This document shows positions 8,529-16,122 of a stretch of DNA of 37,500 nt, in pieces (position 1 is the stretch's first letter; each line of letters begins with the position of its first letter). Origin of the DNA: Nostoc sp. CCCryo 231-06 (GTDB taxonomy: Bacteria; Cyanobacteriota; Cyanobacteriia; Cyanobacteriales; Nostocaceae). Location: assembly GCA_023522315.1 (NCBI GenBank), contig JAHCSU010000003.1, positions 1 to 37,500 on the forward strand, given 5' to 3'. The translations under genes were made by a program, and so were the position numbers. The notes under the pieces are model-generated. The model made no database searches. It had not been told where the DNA came from and saw nothing but the letters and a program-made list of their open reading frames with translations.

Positions 8529-8936
8529 TTACTTATTCGGTTGGGCAATACGCGCTTCAATATCTTCCAATGTTTGTAACAATAGACGACTTGCCTGCAA
8601 TTGCCAACCCCATTTCTGAATTCTAAAAGCTAATACAGTTCCAACTATAGCTGCTAACAAACCTATGGGTTGATTTAAAGAAATTCCGAATAACAAACCC
8701 AATCCAGCAATTCCCCAAAATGGTAAAGCTGCTGCTTGCCTTTGTTCTTCCACAATTTGAGTAATCATATTAGAAGATTGCTTAGTAGCTAGTAATGCCT
8801 CTTTGACTTGTCGCTGTTCGGCTGCCGATACTGACAAACCTATTTTGCGCCGTAGTTTTTCAATTTTGCGGGCATCAGTACTGTACTCAGTTAGCTCATC
8901 TTCTGCCATTTTCAGCAGTCGTTCTAGTTGTGCCAT
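8529..8936 (-). CDS. Small membrane protein with coiled-coil N-terminus
   Basis: 135 residues. The N-terminal 65 residues are charged and helical (ERLLKMAEDELTEYSTDARK, then KIEKLRRKIG), likely coiled coil. Two short hydrophobic segments follow at about 72-105 (FWGIAGLGLLFGISL and PIGLLAAIVGTVLAF), forming a hairpin in the membrane, and a short helical C-terminal tail. No enzymatic motif is visible. Codon use and layout look like a genuine conserved cyanobacterial hypothetical. It is divergent from the downstream ppsA gene, with a 186-bp shared upstream region. Confidence 0.65.
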   Translation of the reverse strand: MAQLERLLKMAEDELTEYSTDARKIEKLRRKIGLSVSAAEQRQVKEALLATKQSSNMITQIVEEQRQAAALPFWGIAGLGLLFGISLNQPIGLLAAIVGTVLAFRIQKWGWQLQASRLLLQTLEDIEARIAQPNK

Positions 8937-9122
8937 TGTGCATTACGTCTGATATTACGATACAGCTATTATCCCGAATAATTGTTATTTATGGACTATA
9001 GTTTGGCATTTAATTGCACAATACAAAATCACGCTACTAGCTGTAATAGCTAAAATTGAATATGGGAAAAATATACTAGCGGTTACGCACTGACAAACTG
9101 AGTATAAACTTAAAAGGTAACT

Positions 9123-12100
9123 ATGACTACAGTATCTAAAAGCACCTTATCTCAATCTTCCCAAGAGCGATCGCTCATCTTGTGGTTTGATGAAGTTGGT
9201 ATTGCTGATATCCCCGTAGTTGGCGGTAAAAATGCCTCACTAGGCGAAATGATTCAACAGCTAACGCCCAAAGGGATTAACGTTCCCACAGGATTCGCCA
9301 CCACTGCTTATGCTTATCGTTATTTTATTCAATCAGGAGGTTTAGAAGCAAAGCTACGCAAACTCTTTGCTGACTTAGATGTTGAGGATGTCAAAAATTT
9401 ACGAGAACGGGGAAAAAAAGCGCGATCGCTATTAATCCACACCCCATTTCCTGTAGAATTGCGAGAGGCGATCGCTAAAGCTTACCAGAGTCTTTGTGAA
9501 CAATACAACGCAGAGACAGATGTTGCAGTCCGTTCTAGCGCCACCGCCGAAGACCTTCCAGATGCTAGTTTTGCTGGACAACAGGAAACTTACCTCAACG
9601 TTGTCGGTGCTGAAGGAGTTTTAGCAGCTTGTCATAAATGCTTTGCTTCCATATTTACCGATCGCGCCATTTCTTATCGCCATACCAAGGGATTTGATCA
9701 CTTTAGCATTGCTCTGGCTGTGGGTGTGCAAAAAATGGTGCGCTCTGACTTAGCAACCTCTGGGGTGATGTTCTCCATTGATACAGAAACCGGATTTAAG
9801 GATGCTGCACTGATTACAGCCGCCTACGGTTTAGGTGAAAATGTTGTCCAGGGGTCTGTAAATCCTGATGAATATTATGTTTTTAAACCCACTTTAAAAG
9901 CTGGTTTCCGCCCAATTATTGATAAAAAATTGGGTAGTAAAGAACTGAAAATGATCTATGATGACGGCTCTAAATTGACGAAAAATGTTTCGGTTTCGTC
10001 CAGCGAAAGAGCCAAATTCGCTCTGAGTGATGAAGATATTTTACAACTAGCAAATTGGGCATGTTTAATTGAAGACCATTATTCCCAAGTCCACGGTATT
10101 TATACTCCAATGGATATTGAGTGGGCAAAAGATGGAATTACTAACCAACTTTTTATTGTGCAGGCGCGTCCCGAAACCGTGCAGTCGCAGAAGACGGGAA
10201 ATGTGTTACGGAGTTATCGGTTGTTATTAGGGAATAAGGAATGGGGAATAGGGAATGGGGACAAATCTTTTCAATCCTCACTCCCTGATTCCCAATACTT
10301 CTCTACGAGAGGCTGCGCCAACGACAAGGCTCAGTACAAGTCCCCAATTCCCCTTGTTACGGGAAGTGCGATTGGGGAAGCTATTAGTCAAGGGAAAGCC
10401 CGCCTAATTTTAGATGTTCAGAAACTCGAACAGTTCCAAGTTGGGGAAGTTTTGGTGACAGAGAGAACTGATCCAGATTGGGAACCAATTATGAAACGCG
10501 CTAGTGCAATTGTCACCAATTCTGGTGGGAGGACATGCTTTGATGGCGAAACCAAAATATTAACTAACAAAGGGTTTATAACCTTGCGTCAGATTTATGA
10601 GCAAGGTTATGAAGGTTTGCTAACTCTATCATTAAATACTCAGACAAACAAAATAGAGTGGCAACCAATTCTGGATGCGATGAAAAGACAAGCGAAAATG
10701 ATTAGTGTCAGCATTTCACAAACAGGTAGAGTTACTGATAACTACTTACGCTTAACTCCAGATCACAAAATGATTAATATCAGAGGCGGTGTATATGTAA
10801 AAACTGAAATTCAAGATATGCTTGCAGCCCAAGAAATGGTGGTAGTAGCAGAGAATATTCCGCAGTTGGGTGTACCCGAAAAAGAGAATATCAAAATGGC
10901 TTATTTATTAGGGGGTATACTCACAGATGGTTCTATTTATAGAAGCCGTACTCATGGAGAGGTACAGTTTATCCAAAAGGATACTTTGCCAAAGCAGCAA
11001 TTTATAGCAGCTATGCAGGAATGCATGAATACAGTTTACGATAAACCATTTGTTGCTCATCTCAAAAAAGCATCTTCTGGCTCAATCAGAGGTCAATTAG
11101 TAGTAGGTCAAGCAACAGCTTATAGACTCTACTCTAAAAAAATAGCCTACGATTTGCATGAGAAAGAGCAAAATATTGTGAGTATGTTGCTCAATAACTC
11201 TGTGGAATTTGCTTATAATTTTCTGGCAGGTGTGATTGATGGAGATGGATGTTACTACAACAATCGCATTCATATATATGCGTCAGAAGAACTTTTACTA
11301 CAAGCTATAATTGTAGCTTGTTTAAAAATAGGTACTGTTCCTCAACTGACGAAAAATCGAGGAATACATAATGTACAGTTGGTTGAAAAATTAACAGAAA
11401 TACTTCAGTTTACCAACAGAGTCAAAGGAAAAGTTAGCGATAGAGTAATACAAACACGCTTCTTTGCTACCAAACAATTATTTGATGAAAATGCTACAGG
11501 ACAGATAAAACTCAGAAGAGATAATAATTTCTTGATTTCTGACAGACAACTACATAAAATTGGCAAATTCGATCGTCTAGTTGCAAGCGATATTCGGATG
11601 CATCGGGTGGTTGCAGTTGATGAAAAGACTCATGATGATGATGTTTTCAATATTACAGTTGCCGAACACCATAACTATGTTGTGTTCACAAGTAAATATA
11701 CCCCACTGATTGTCTGTAATTGCCACGCAGCAATCATTGCGCGAGAATTGGGTGTACCTGCGATCGTGGGATGCGGCAATGCTACGGAAATATTGAAACC
11801 TGGTCAAGAGGTAACAATTTCTTGCGCTGAAGGAGAAGAAGGAAAAGTTTATGCAGGCTTATTACCTTTTGAAGTTGAAGAAGTTCCTTTAGAGAACTTA
11901 CCCCGCACCCATACTCAAATTTTAATGAATGTGGGTAATCCCCAAGAAGCATTGAGTTTATCGGCAATTCCCAACGATGGCGTAGGTTTAGCGCGGACAG
12001 AATTTATCATCGCTAACCAAATTCAAATTCATCCAATGGCGTTGATTCACTATGAATTGTTAAAAGATGAATTTGCCAAAGCTAAAATTGCTGAAATTAC

Positions 12101-12851
12101 TGCACTTTACGACGATAAACCCCAGTATTTTGTAGATAGATTAGCCCAAGGTATAGGTAGAATTGCGGCGGCATTTTATCCCAAACCAGTAATTGTGCGA
12201 ATGTCAGATTTCAAAAGTAATGAATATGCCAATTTGTTAGGTGGGCGACAGTTTGAACCCCATGAAGAAAACCCAATGCTGGGTTGGCGGGGGGCAGCGC
12301 GTTACTATGATGAAGGCTACAGGGAAGCTTTTGCCCTAGAATGTGATGCTATTAAACGGGTACGGGAAGAAATGGGTTTGACGAATGTTATCCCAATGAT
12401 TCCGTTTTGTCGGACTCCCGATGAGGGGCGTTTGGTTTTGGCAGAGATGGCAAAAAATGGTTTAAAGCAGGGTGTTAACGGCTTGCAGGTTTATGTGATG
12501 TGCGAGTTGCCCAGTAACGTTATTCTGGCTGAGGAATTTGCTGAGGTATTTGATGGCTTCTCGATTGGTTCTAATGATTTAACTCAACTTACACTAGGGA
12601 TAGACAGGGATTCCGCGTTGGTAGCGAGGTTGTTTGATGAACGCAACCCAGCGGTAAAGGAAATGGTCAAAATGGCTATAAAAGCTGCAAAAAAACATAA
12701 CCGCAAAATCGGCATTTGTGGACAAGCACCCAGCGACTATCCAGAATTTGCCCAGTTTTTAGTTGAACAAGGAATTGACTCAATTAGTCTGAATCCAGAT
12801 TCAGTTTTGAAGACAATGCTGGAAGTGGCAAAAGTCGAGGGTAATTCGTAA
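9123..12851 (+). CDS. ppsA: Phosphoenolpyruvate synthase with intein
   Basis: A 1242-residue precursor. Pyruvate, water dikinase converts pyruvate, ATP and water to PEP, AMP and phosphate for gluconeogenesis. The extein order is: ATP-grasp nucleotide-binding domain (VPTGFATTAYAY, VRSSATAEDLPDASFAGQQET); central phosphohistidine domain with motif GGRT|CHAAI interrupted by a 395-residue intein (residues 472-866); C-terminal PEP-utilising TIM barrel (RMSDFKSNEYANLLGG, CELPSNVILAEEF, SIGSNDLTQLTLGIDRD, IGICGQAPSDYPEF with the catalytic Cys). Splicing would give about 847 residues, slightly longer than usual. The excess is a repeat-derived insert at about 368-410 (nt 10225-10350). The ATG at 9123 follows AAAGGTAACT. 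The enzyme should only work after the intein is removed, because His868 lies in the interrupted motif. Confidence 0.95.
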   Translation: MTTVSKSTLSQSSQERSLILWFDEVGIADIPVVGGKNASLGEMIQQLTPKGINVPTGFATTAYAYRYFIQSGGLEAKLRKLFADLDVEDVKNLRERGKKARSLLIHTPFPVELREAIAKAYQSLCEQYNAETDVAVRSSATAEDLPDASFAGQQETYLNVVGAEGVLAACHKCFASIFTDRAISYRHTKGFDHFSIALAVGVQKMVRSDLATSGVMFSIDTETGFKDAALITAAYGLGENVVQGSVNPDEYYVFKPTLKAGFRPIIDKKLGSKELKMIYDDGSKLTKNVSVSSSERAKFALSDEDILQLANWACLIEDHYSQVHGIYTPMDIEWAKDGITNQLFIVQARPETVQSQKTGNVLRSYRLLLGNKEWGIGNGDKSFQSSLPDSQYFSTRGCANDKAQYKSPIPLVTGSAIGEAISQGKARLILDVQKLEQFQVGEVLVTERTDPDWEPIMKRASAIVTNSGGRTCFDGETKILTNKGFITLRQIYEQGYEGLLTLSLNTQTNKIEWQPILDAMKRQAKMISVSISQTGRVTDNYLRLTPDHKMINIRGGVYVKTEIQDMLAAQEMVVVAENIPQLGVPEKENIKMAYLLGGILTDGSIYRSRTHGEVQFIQKDTLPKQQFIAAMQECMNTVYDKPFVAHLKKASSGSIRGQLVVGQATAYRLYSKKIAYDLHEKEQNIVSMLLNNSVEFAYNFLAGVIDGDGCYYNNRIHIYASEELLLQAIIVACLKIGTVPQLTKNRGIHNVQLVEKLTEILQFTNRVKGKVSDRVIQTRFFATKQLFDENATGQIKLRRDNNFLISDRQLHKIGKFDRLVASDIRMHRVVAVDEKTHDDDVFNITVAEHHNYVVFTSKYTPLIVCNCHAAIIARELGVPAIVGCGNATEILKPGQEVTISCAEGEEGKVYAGLLPFEVEEVPLENLPRTHTQILMNVGNPQEALSLSAIPNDGVGLARTEFIIANQIQIHPMALIHYELLKDEFAKAKIAEITALYDDKPQYFVDRLAQGIGRIAAAFYPKPVIVRMSDFKSNEYANLLGGRQFEPHEENPMLGWRGAARYYDEGYREAFALECDAIKRVREEMGLTNVIPMIPFCRTPDEGRLVLAEMAKNGLKQGVNGLQVYVMCELPSNVILAEEFAEVFDGFSIGSNDLTQLTLGIDRDSALVARLFDERNPAVKEMVKMAIKAAKKHNRKIGICGQAPSDYPEFAQFLVEQGIDSISLNPDSVLKTMLEVAKVEGNS
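10225..10350 (+). repeat. In-frame repeat insert in ppsA
   Basis: Between RPETVQSQKTG and PLVTGSAIGEA the reading frame passes through intergenic-type repeats. These are GGAATGGGGAATAGGGAATG (10239-10258), a reverse-type CCTGATTCCCAATAC, and CTCTACGAGAGGCTGCGCCA (10302-10321). Together they encode about 40 residues with no match to the enzyme fold. The site is a linker between the nucleotide-binding and phosphohistidine domains, which explains why it may be tolerated. Confidence 0.75.
10536..11720 (+). other. LAGLIDADG intein inside PpsA
   Basis: The 395-residue intein runs from Cys472 to Asn866 of the precursor, followed by Cys867 as +1 nucleophile. Splicing blocks are A CFDGETKILTNKGF, B LRLTPDHKM (Thr and His), F DVFNITVAEHHNYVVF, and G LIVCN|C. 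Both LAGLIDADG helices of a homing endonuclease are present: YLLGGILTDGSIY and FLAGVIDGDGCYY. The acidic residues (D and D) are kept, so endonuclease activity is possible. The penultimate residue is Cys instead of the usual His, which normally assists Asn cyclisation; an alternative mechanism must serve if it splices. The insertion point is the catalytic-His motif GGRT/CHAA, the most conserved site of the host enzyme and a known intein position in archaeal PEP synthase. Confidence 0.93.
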
Positions 12852-12945
12852 TGACGCTCTCTTACGAGACGCTGCGCGTAGCTTGCTTCCCTGTAAGGGT
12901 ACGCGGACGCGGACTCGCTACCGGTACGCTAACGTAATTCGTAAT
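12852..12945. repeat. Interspersed repeat between ppsA and xisH
   Basis: The gap between the two genes is filled by a member of the family with core CTTACGAGACGCTGCGCGTAG (12862 onward), followed by CTGTAAGGGTACGCGGACGC and a short duplicated GTAATTCGTAATTCG. Related copies lie at about 15970-16055 and 37011-37062, and shorter ones inside genes. It is non-coding. Confidence 0.7.
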
Positions 12946-12956
12946 TCGAGTAATTT

Positions 12957-13241
12957 ATGCCAGTTAGAGACCGTTACCACGAAAACTTGAAGAATGCCTT
13001 AATTAAAGATGGCTGGAATGTTACTAACGATCCGTTTCATCTAAAGTGGGGAAAAAAGGATCTGTACGTTGATTTGGCAGCCGAAAAGTTGCTCATCGCA
13101 GAAAAAGGAACACAGAAGATTGCTGTAGAAATCAAAACTTTCAGTGGCGACTCAGAAGTAGCAGACCTAGAACAGGCTATTGGTCAGTACTTTACGGCAC
13201 GCGCGTGCGTAAAGCCCCCGTCATTCATGCGGGGGATATAA
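12957..13241 (+). pseudogene. xisH: XisH-like protein, 3' truncated by IS element
   Basis: The first 80 residues match the XisH family (fdxN-element excision controlling factor type): RDRYHENLKNALIKDGW, VDLAAEKLLIAEKG, KIAVEIKTFSG, DLEQAIGQYF. The D...ExK pattern (VDLAAEK, VEIK) is that of a restriction-endonuclease-like fold. Normal XisH is about 138 residues. Here the frame enters the left end of an IS200/IS605 element after about residue 80 and stops at 13239-13241, so the last 15 or so codons are IS sequence. The missing C-terminal half is not found on the other side of the element. In cyanobacteria xisH is normally followed directly by xisI, and this pair is therefore broken. The locus is probably non-functional. 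Confidence 0.8.
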
Positions 13242-13260
13242 GCGAACAGGATAAATTTAT

Positions 13261-13674
13261 TTATCCGTGATGCGGGTCGTTAATGTAATCTAATACTTTT
13301 TGAGTGCTAACTTTTCCTGTAGTGTCAAACATATATGAATGTGTCCACAGACTAGGAAGCTTCATTAGTTCTGGAAATTCCTGTCTCAGGTATCTACTGG
13401 AGCGACCTTTGAATGCTTTCACAATTTGAGCAATTGAATGATGCGGGTCGTATTCTACCAATAGATGTATGTGATCTGGTGCAATTTCTAAAGCTTTAAT
13501 CACCCACTTATTATCGTTGGCGACAGACTGAAATATTTGAATACAACGAAGTTTCAAATCCTCTTTATTGGCAAATACCCTCTTGCGCCTACATGGTATC
13601 CAAACTAAGTGAACAGTTGCTAGCCCTAAGCAGTGATTGTAATGATTATATACAGATTTCATGTAGATGAGCAT
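13261..13674 (-). CDS. tnpA: IS200/IS605 Y1 transposase TnpA
   Basis: A 137-residue HUH single-strand transposase, full length for the family. The HUH motif is PDHIHLLVEY with His68 and His70. The nucleophile is Tyr130 in KVLDYIND, on the C-terminal helix. It cuts and rejoins single-stranded DNA at the element ends by recognising the subterminal hairpins. The stop codon lies within the small palindrome GGATAAA-TTTA-TTTATCC (13249-13266), which may act as its terminator. It is divergent from tnpB with a 57-bp gap that must hold both promoters. It looks intact. Confidence 0.93.
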   Translation of the reverse strand: MLIYMKSVYNHYNHCLGLATVHLVWIPCRRKRVFANKEDLKLRCIQIFQSVANDNKWVIKALEIAPDHIHLLVEYDPHHSIAQIVKAFKGRSSRYLRQEFPELMKLPSLWTHSYMFDTTGKVSTQKVLDYINDPHHG

Positions 13675-13731
13675 TGATTGTCTACAATAATCATGGTACT
13701 ATAAGGTGATGAAAATCATTTAATTCTGGTA

Positions 13732-15360
13732 ATGCAAGTACGTTGGAATTACAAGCTACAACCGAATAAGGGACAAGACGCTTTTATGTCCGAGTGGCTT
13801 GTAACCCTACGGAAACATCGGAATTATTGTTTAGCGGAACGTCGGCGCGGATTTGAGTCGAATAATCAGCACTCAGATCAGTCGGTAATGTACAGTTATG
13901 GTGCGTTCTGCGATATTGAAACTCAAGTTGAGTACGGTTCATTCTGTCCCCTGACTTGCCCAGTAGTCAAACATGGGGTGATGTCGGCTGATACGTTAAC
14001 CAAACAGGATAGAAAGTGGTTAAGTGTTAGTGGTGTTCAGTCTGTCAGAACAACAGAACTGAGAAACGAAAACCCCTTTTATAGTCGAATTTATTCAGGA
14101 GTTTTACAAGGGAATCTAGCCAAATTAGATGCTGCTTATCTGGGATTTTTCACTCATAAAAGAGGCTTCCCAGCGTTTCGCAAAGCTTCAAACTTTAATA
14201 GTTTTCAGTACAAACCTGGAGCCGCAAAATTAACAGTCAACCGCACGTCTAAGAAAAAGCGCTGTTATTCTCATGTCTACCTTCCCGGTTTAGGGGATAT
14301 GCGATATTTGGATAGCCGCACCATACCTGAAAATGCCGACATTAGAACTGTTACGGTGATGAAAGAGGCAGATGGGTGGTACATGAGCGTCCTGCTGAAT
14401 CTGGCTGAATCGCTACCAGAAGTTACGCCAATTGAAACGGTTACTTCTGCTGTCGGTATTGATATGGGGATTAACAAACTCATTGCATTGTCTGACGGAT
14501 CTTTTATTGAGAATCCCAAGTTTGCGACAAATCAGAAAACTCGTCGTCAACTAAGGATTAGGCAACGTCGGGTTAATCGGAAAGTCAAAGGTTCTAAAAA
14601 TCGCAGAAAAGCTGGAATTGAAGTTGCCAAACTTCATAAAAAGATTGCAGACAAACGTAACAATTACCAATGGAAGGCAGCTAAAAAGATTGTCAATACG
14701 GCTGACGCGATTATTCGAGAAGACTTGAATATTGCGGCGATGAAATTGCGTTGCAAGCCACGCCGGATCAAGGGTCGTTTTATGCGAAATGCGCCACCGG
14801 GGAGTATCCCCGTGGACACTTTCGCGCAAAGCTCGCCACGGGGATGCTCCCCGGTGGCAGACTTTGCGCCCAATGGTCAATCAGCAAAGCGTGGACTGAA
14901 TCGGTCTATCTCTGATGCCAGTTGGGGAAACTCATTCTCTAAGATTGATTGGCTAGCTGCTAAATCTGGTAAGCCTGTGATGACAATTAATCCAAGGCAT
15001 ACTTCTCAGGAGTGTTCAGCGTGTGGTCATATCAGTAAATTAAATCGAGATGGTGAGAAGTTTGTCTGCGAGGCGTGTGGACATATTGACCATGCAGACA
15101 CTCAAGCATCTAGAACAATTTTGCGAAAAGCCAATTTGATATTTGTCAGCAACAGACATAAAAAGCCGACGCACCAATCGTTAGTGCCTACTCCTGGACT
15201 GGGAGAAAGTAACGCCCTTTTATGCAACGATGTCGCCACTTGTGGCAAACGGCATCAGGCGGGGAACCGGATATCTAAGGCTTGCACTGAGCCTAGTCGA
15301 AGTGTAATATCTGAAAACCGGATATTATTTGAGCAATTGTGTTTAAAATTGTTCGATTAA
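13732..15360 (+). CDS. tnpB: TnpB RNA-guided nuclease with in-frame repeat insert
   Basis: 542 residues. TnpB proteins are RNA-guided DNA nucleases that help IS200/IS605 elements persist, and are ancestors of Cas12. The RuvC residues are present: Asp244 (VGIDMGIN), Glu330 (IIREDLN) and Asp456 (DHADTQAS). The zinc ribbon is CSAC (428-431) and CEAC (446-449). N-terminal helices and the wedge-like domain are normal. Between RFMRN and GQSAKRGLN an extra 28 residues (354-381) come from an 80-bp palindromic insert plus a 4-bp duplication. This lies between RuvC-II and the zinc ribbon and keeps the frame. The C-terminal tail after the RuvC-III block (about 467-542) is long and includes repeat-like sequence (GCACTGAGCCTAGTCGAAGT, 15284-15303). 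The nuclease may still be active, but both changes could impair it. Confidence 0.9.
   Translation: MQVRWNYKLQPNKGQDAFMSEWLVTLRKHRNYCLAERRRGFESNNQHSDQSVMYSYGAFCDIETQVEYGSFCPLTCPVVKHGVMSADTLTKQDRKWLSVSGVQSVRTTELRNENPFYSRIYSGVLQGNLAKLDAAYLGFFTHKRGFPAFRKASNFNSFQYKPGAAKLTVNRTSKKKRCYSHVYLPGLGDMRYLDSRTIPENADIRTVTVMKEADGWYMSVLLNLAESLPEVTPIETVTSAVGIDMGINKLIALSDGSFIENPKFATNQKTRRQLRIRQRRVNRKVKGSKNRRKAGIEVAKLHKKIADKRNNYQWKAAKKIVNTADAIIREDLNIAAMKLRCKPRRIKGRFMRNAPPGSIPVDTFAQSSPRGCSPVADFAPNGQSAKRGLNRSISDASWGNSFSKIDWLAAKSGKPVMTINPRHTSQECSACGHISKLNRDGEKFVCEACGHIDHADTQASRTILRKANLIFVSNRHKKPTHQSLVPTPGLGESNALLCNDVATCGKRHQAGNRISKACTEPSRSVISENRILFEQLCLKLFD
14788..14875. repeat. 80-bp nested palindrome inserted in tnpB with 4-bp duplication
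   Basis: The insert 14792-14871 is flanked by AATG on both sides (14788-14791 and 14872-14875). The outer arms 14793-14815 and 14836-14858 are inverted repeats matching at 22 of 23 positions (core CCGGGGAGTATCCCCG). A second pair, GCGCAAAG (14824-14831) and CTTTGCGC (14862-14869), interleaves with the first. Each 23-bp arm can itself fold (GGGGAGTATCCCC). The total of 84 nt preserves the tnpB frame. Confidence 0.85.
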
Positions 15361-15414
15361 GAATCCCCGTTCCCTTTAGGGCGGGGAGTGTCAATCTTAT
15401 GGCAATATTCAGCA
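15260..15414 (+). ncRNA. Candidate TnpB guide RNA (omega/reRNA)
   Basis: In IS200/IS605 elements the guide RNA spans the 3' end of tnpB and the right end, with its guide copied from DNA just outside the element. The structured right-end hairpin (15365-15386) followed by GTGTCAA fits this. The guide would begin at 15395 and read TCTTATGGCAATATTCAG, which is xisI-derived. The 5' limit is not visible in sequence, and the start given is arbitrary. Confidence 0.35.
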
Positions 15415-15685
15415 TTAAACTATCTTTGATCGAGAACAGGATCGATATTTGGTAATGATTCTTGGTCGAGAGCCAGTGCCAGAACTCTCAGAAACTGCAA
15501 CGCGTCGCGTTCACGGCTGTCTGATTCACATTGATATTATTGATGGCAAAATTTGGATTCAACGTGATGGCACTGAAGAGGGGCTAGCAACGGAATTGGT
15601 GAGGGCAGGTATACCAAAGGATCGGATTGTGTTGGGATTTCGTTCTGAAGAACTAAGAGAAAATTCAGAATTTGCTGTTGCATAA
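15395..15685 (+). pseudogene. xisI: XisI-like protein, 5' truncated with in-frame stop
   Basis: Immediately after the right end of the IS the frame reads SYGNIQH, then TAA at 15416-15418, then TIFDREQDRYLVM, and later RRVHGCLIHIDIIDGKIWIQ, LVRAGIPKDRIVLGF and ENSEFAVA. These are XisI family landmarks. The codon at 15416 would be CAA (Gln) in relatives, so a single C-to-T change is likely. About the first 20 residues of XisI, together with the xisH C-terminus, are missing at the IS junction. A short in-frame insertion (ILGREPVPELSETAT) lies before RRVHG. The downstream part alone could start at TTG 15449 (78 residues) but would lack the N-terminal helix. It is judged a decayed gene. Confidence 0.8.
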
Positions 15686-15780
15686 CTAACGGTAGTTGAA
15701 CTTCTGGATAACTTTTGACTGCTCAACCATAAGTATCTTAGTATTTTGCAGAATGGCGATTTAGTTTAGTCAAAGGTAAG

Positions 15781-16122
15781 ATGACAATCCTGTTGGAAAC
15801 CGAACGCTTGATTATTCGCAGTTGGATACCCGAAGGCGATGCCGAACAAGCCTTTGCAATTTATAATGACCCGGAAGTTACGCATTTTCTTGGTAAAGCT
15901 TCTCGCCCCGCAAGCGTTGAGTCACAGCGTCAGCGTTTGATTGAAGGCATCGAGCGATGTCTACGACGGGCTATGACGCTCTCTACGAGACAGAGAGCTT
16001 CTCTACGAGACGCTACGCGTAGCAAGATCCCCGTAGGGATACGCTATCGGCGTCGCAGCGAAGCAACAATGGTACTGGATCGAATGGCAATTGTCGAAAA
16101 GGAAACTACAACAATTGAATAA
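15781..16122 (+). pseudogene. GNAT acetyltransferase fragment broken by repeat
   Basis: The N-terminal 60 residues (ILLETERLIIRSWIPEGDAEQ, YNDPEVTHFLG, RQRLIEGIERC) are typical of RimJ/RimL-type GNAT proteins, which are usually about 170-180 residues. Codons from about 15970 to 16060 are a Nostoc interspersed repeat (CTCTACGAGACGCTACGCGTAG and relatives). A short piece of gene sequence seems to resume as MAIVEKET before the frame ends at 16122. The acetyl-CoA loop and the rest of the protein are absent. The gene overlaps the start of the downstream glycosyltransferase by 32 bp, so its 3' part was probably removed by a deletion. Non-functional. Confidence 0.7.

Larger units (their letters stand above)
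13196..15394 (+). mobile_element. IS200/IS605-family insertion sequence (IS608-like ends)
   Basis: A 2199-bp element with divergent tnpA (minus) and tnpB (plus). Left end: flanking TTTAC (13191-13195), then a hairpin CCCCCG...CGGGGG (13215-13235). Right end: hairpin CCCCG-CCC-TTTA-GGG-CGGGG (15365-15386), then GTGTCAA. TTAC as target and TCAA as right cleavage site are the ones known for IS608, so the boundaries are placed after TTAC and after TCAA. No inverted terminal repeats or target duplication are expected for this family. It sits inside the xisH-xisI pair. tnpA, tnpB and both end hairpins are present, so it may still be mobile apart from the insert in tnpB. Confidence 0.8.

Noticed and set aside
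11577..11967. Minus-strand ORFs within ppsA
   Set aside because: They are shadows of the intein end and extein coding frame.
14277..14880. Minus-strand ORFs within tnpB
   Set aside because: They are antisense to conserved RuvC motifs and have no recognisable features.
13732..15360. TnpB as a standalone defence nuclease or Cas12
   Set aside because: A Y1 transposase and both IS end hairpins are present, so it is an IS-borne TnpB.
12957..15685. A programmed excision element controlled by xisH/xisI
   Set aside because: Both genes are truncated, no XisF-type recombinase or direct-repeat pair was seen, and the DNA between them is an ordinary IS.
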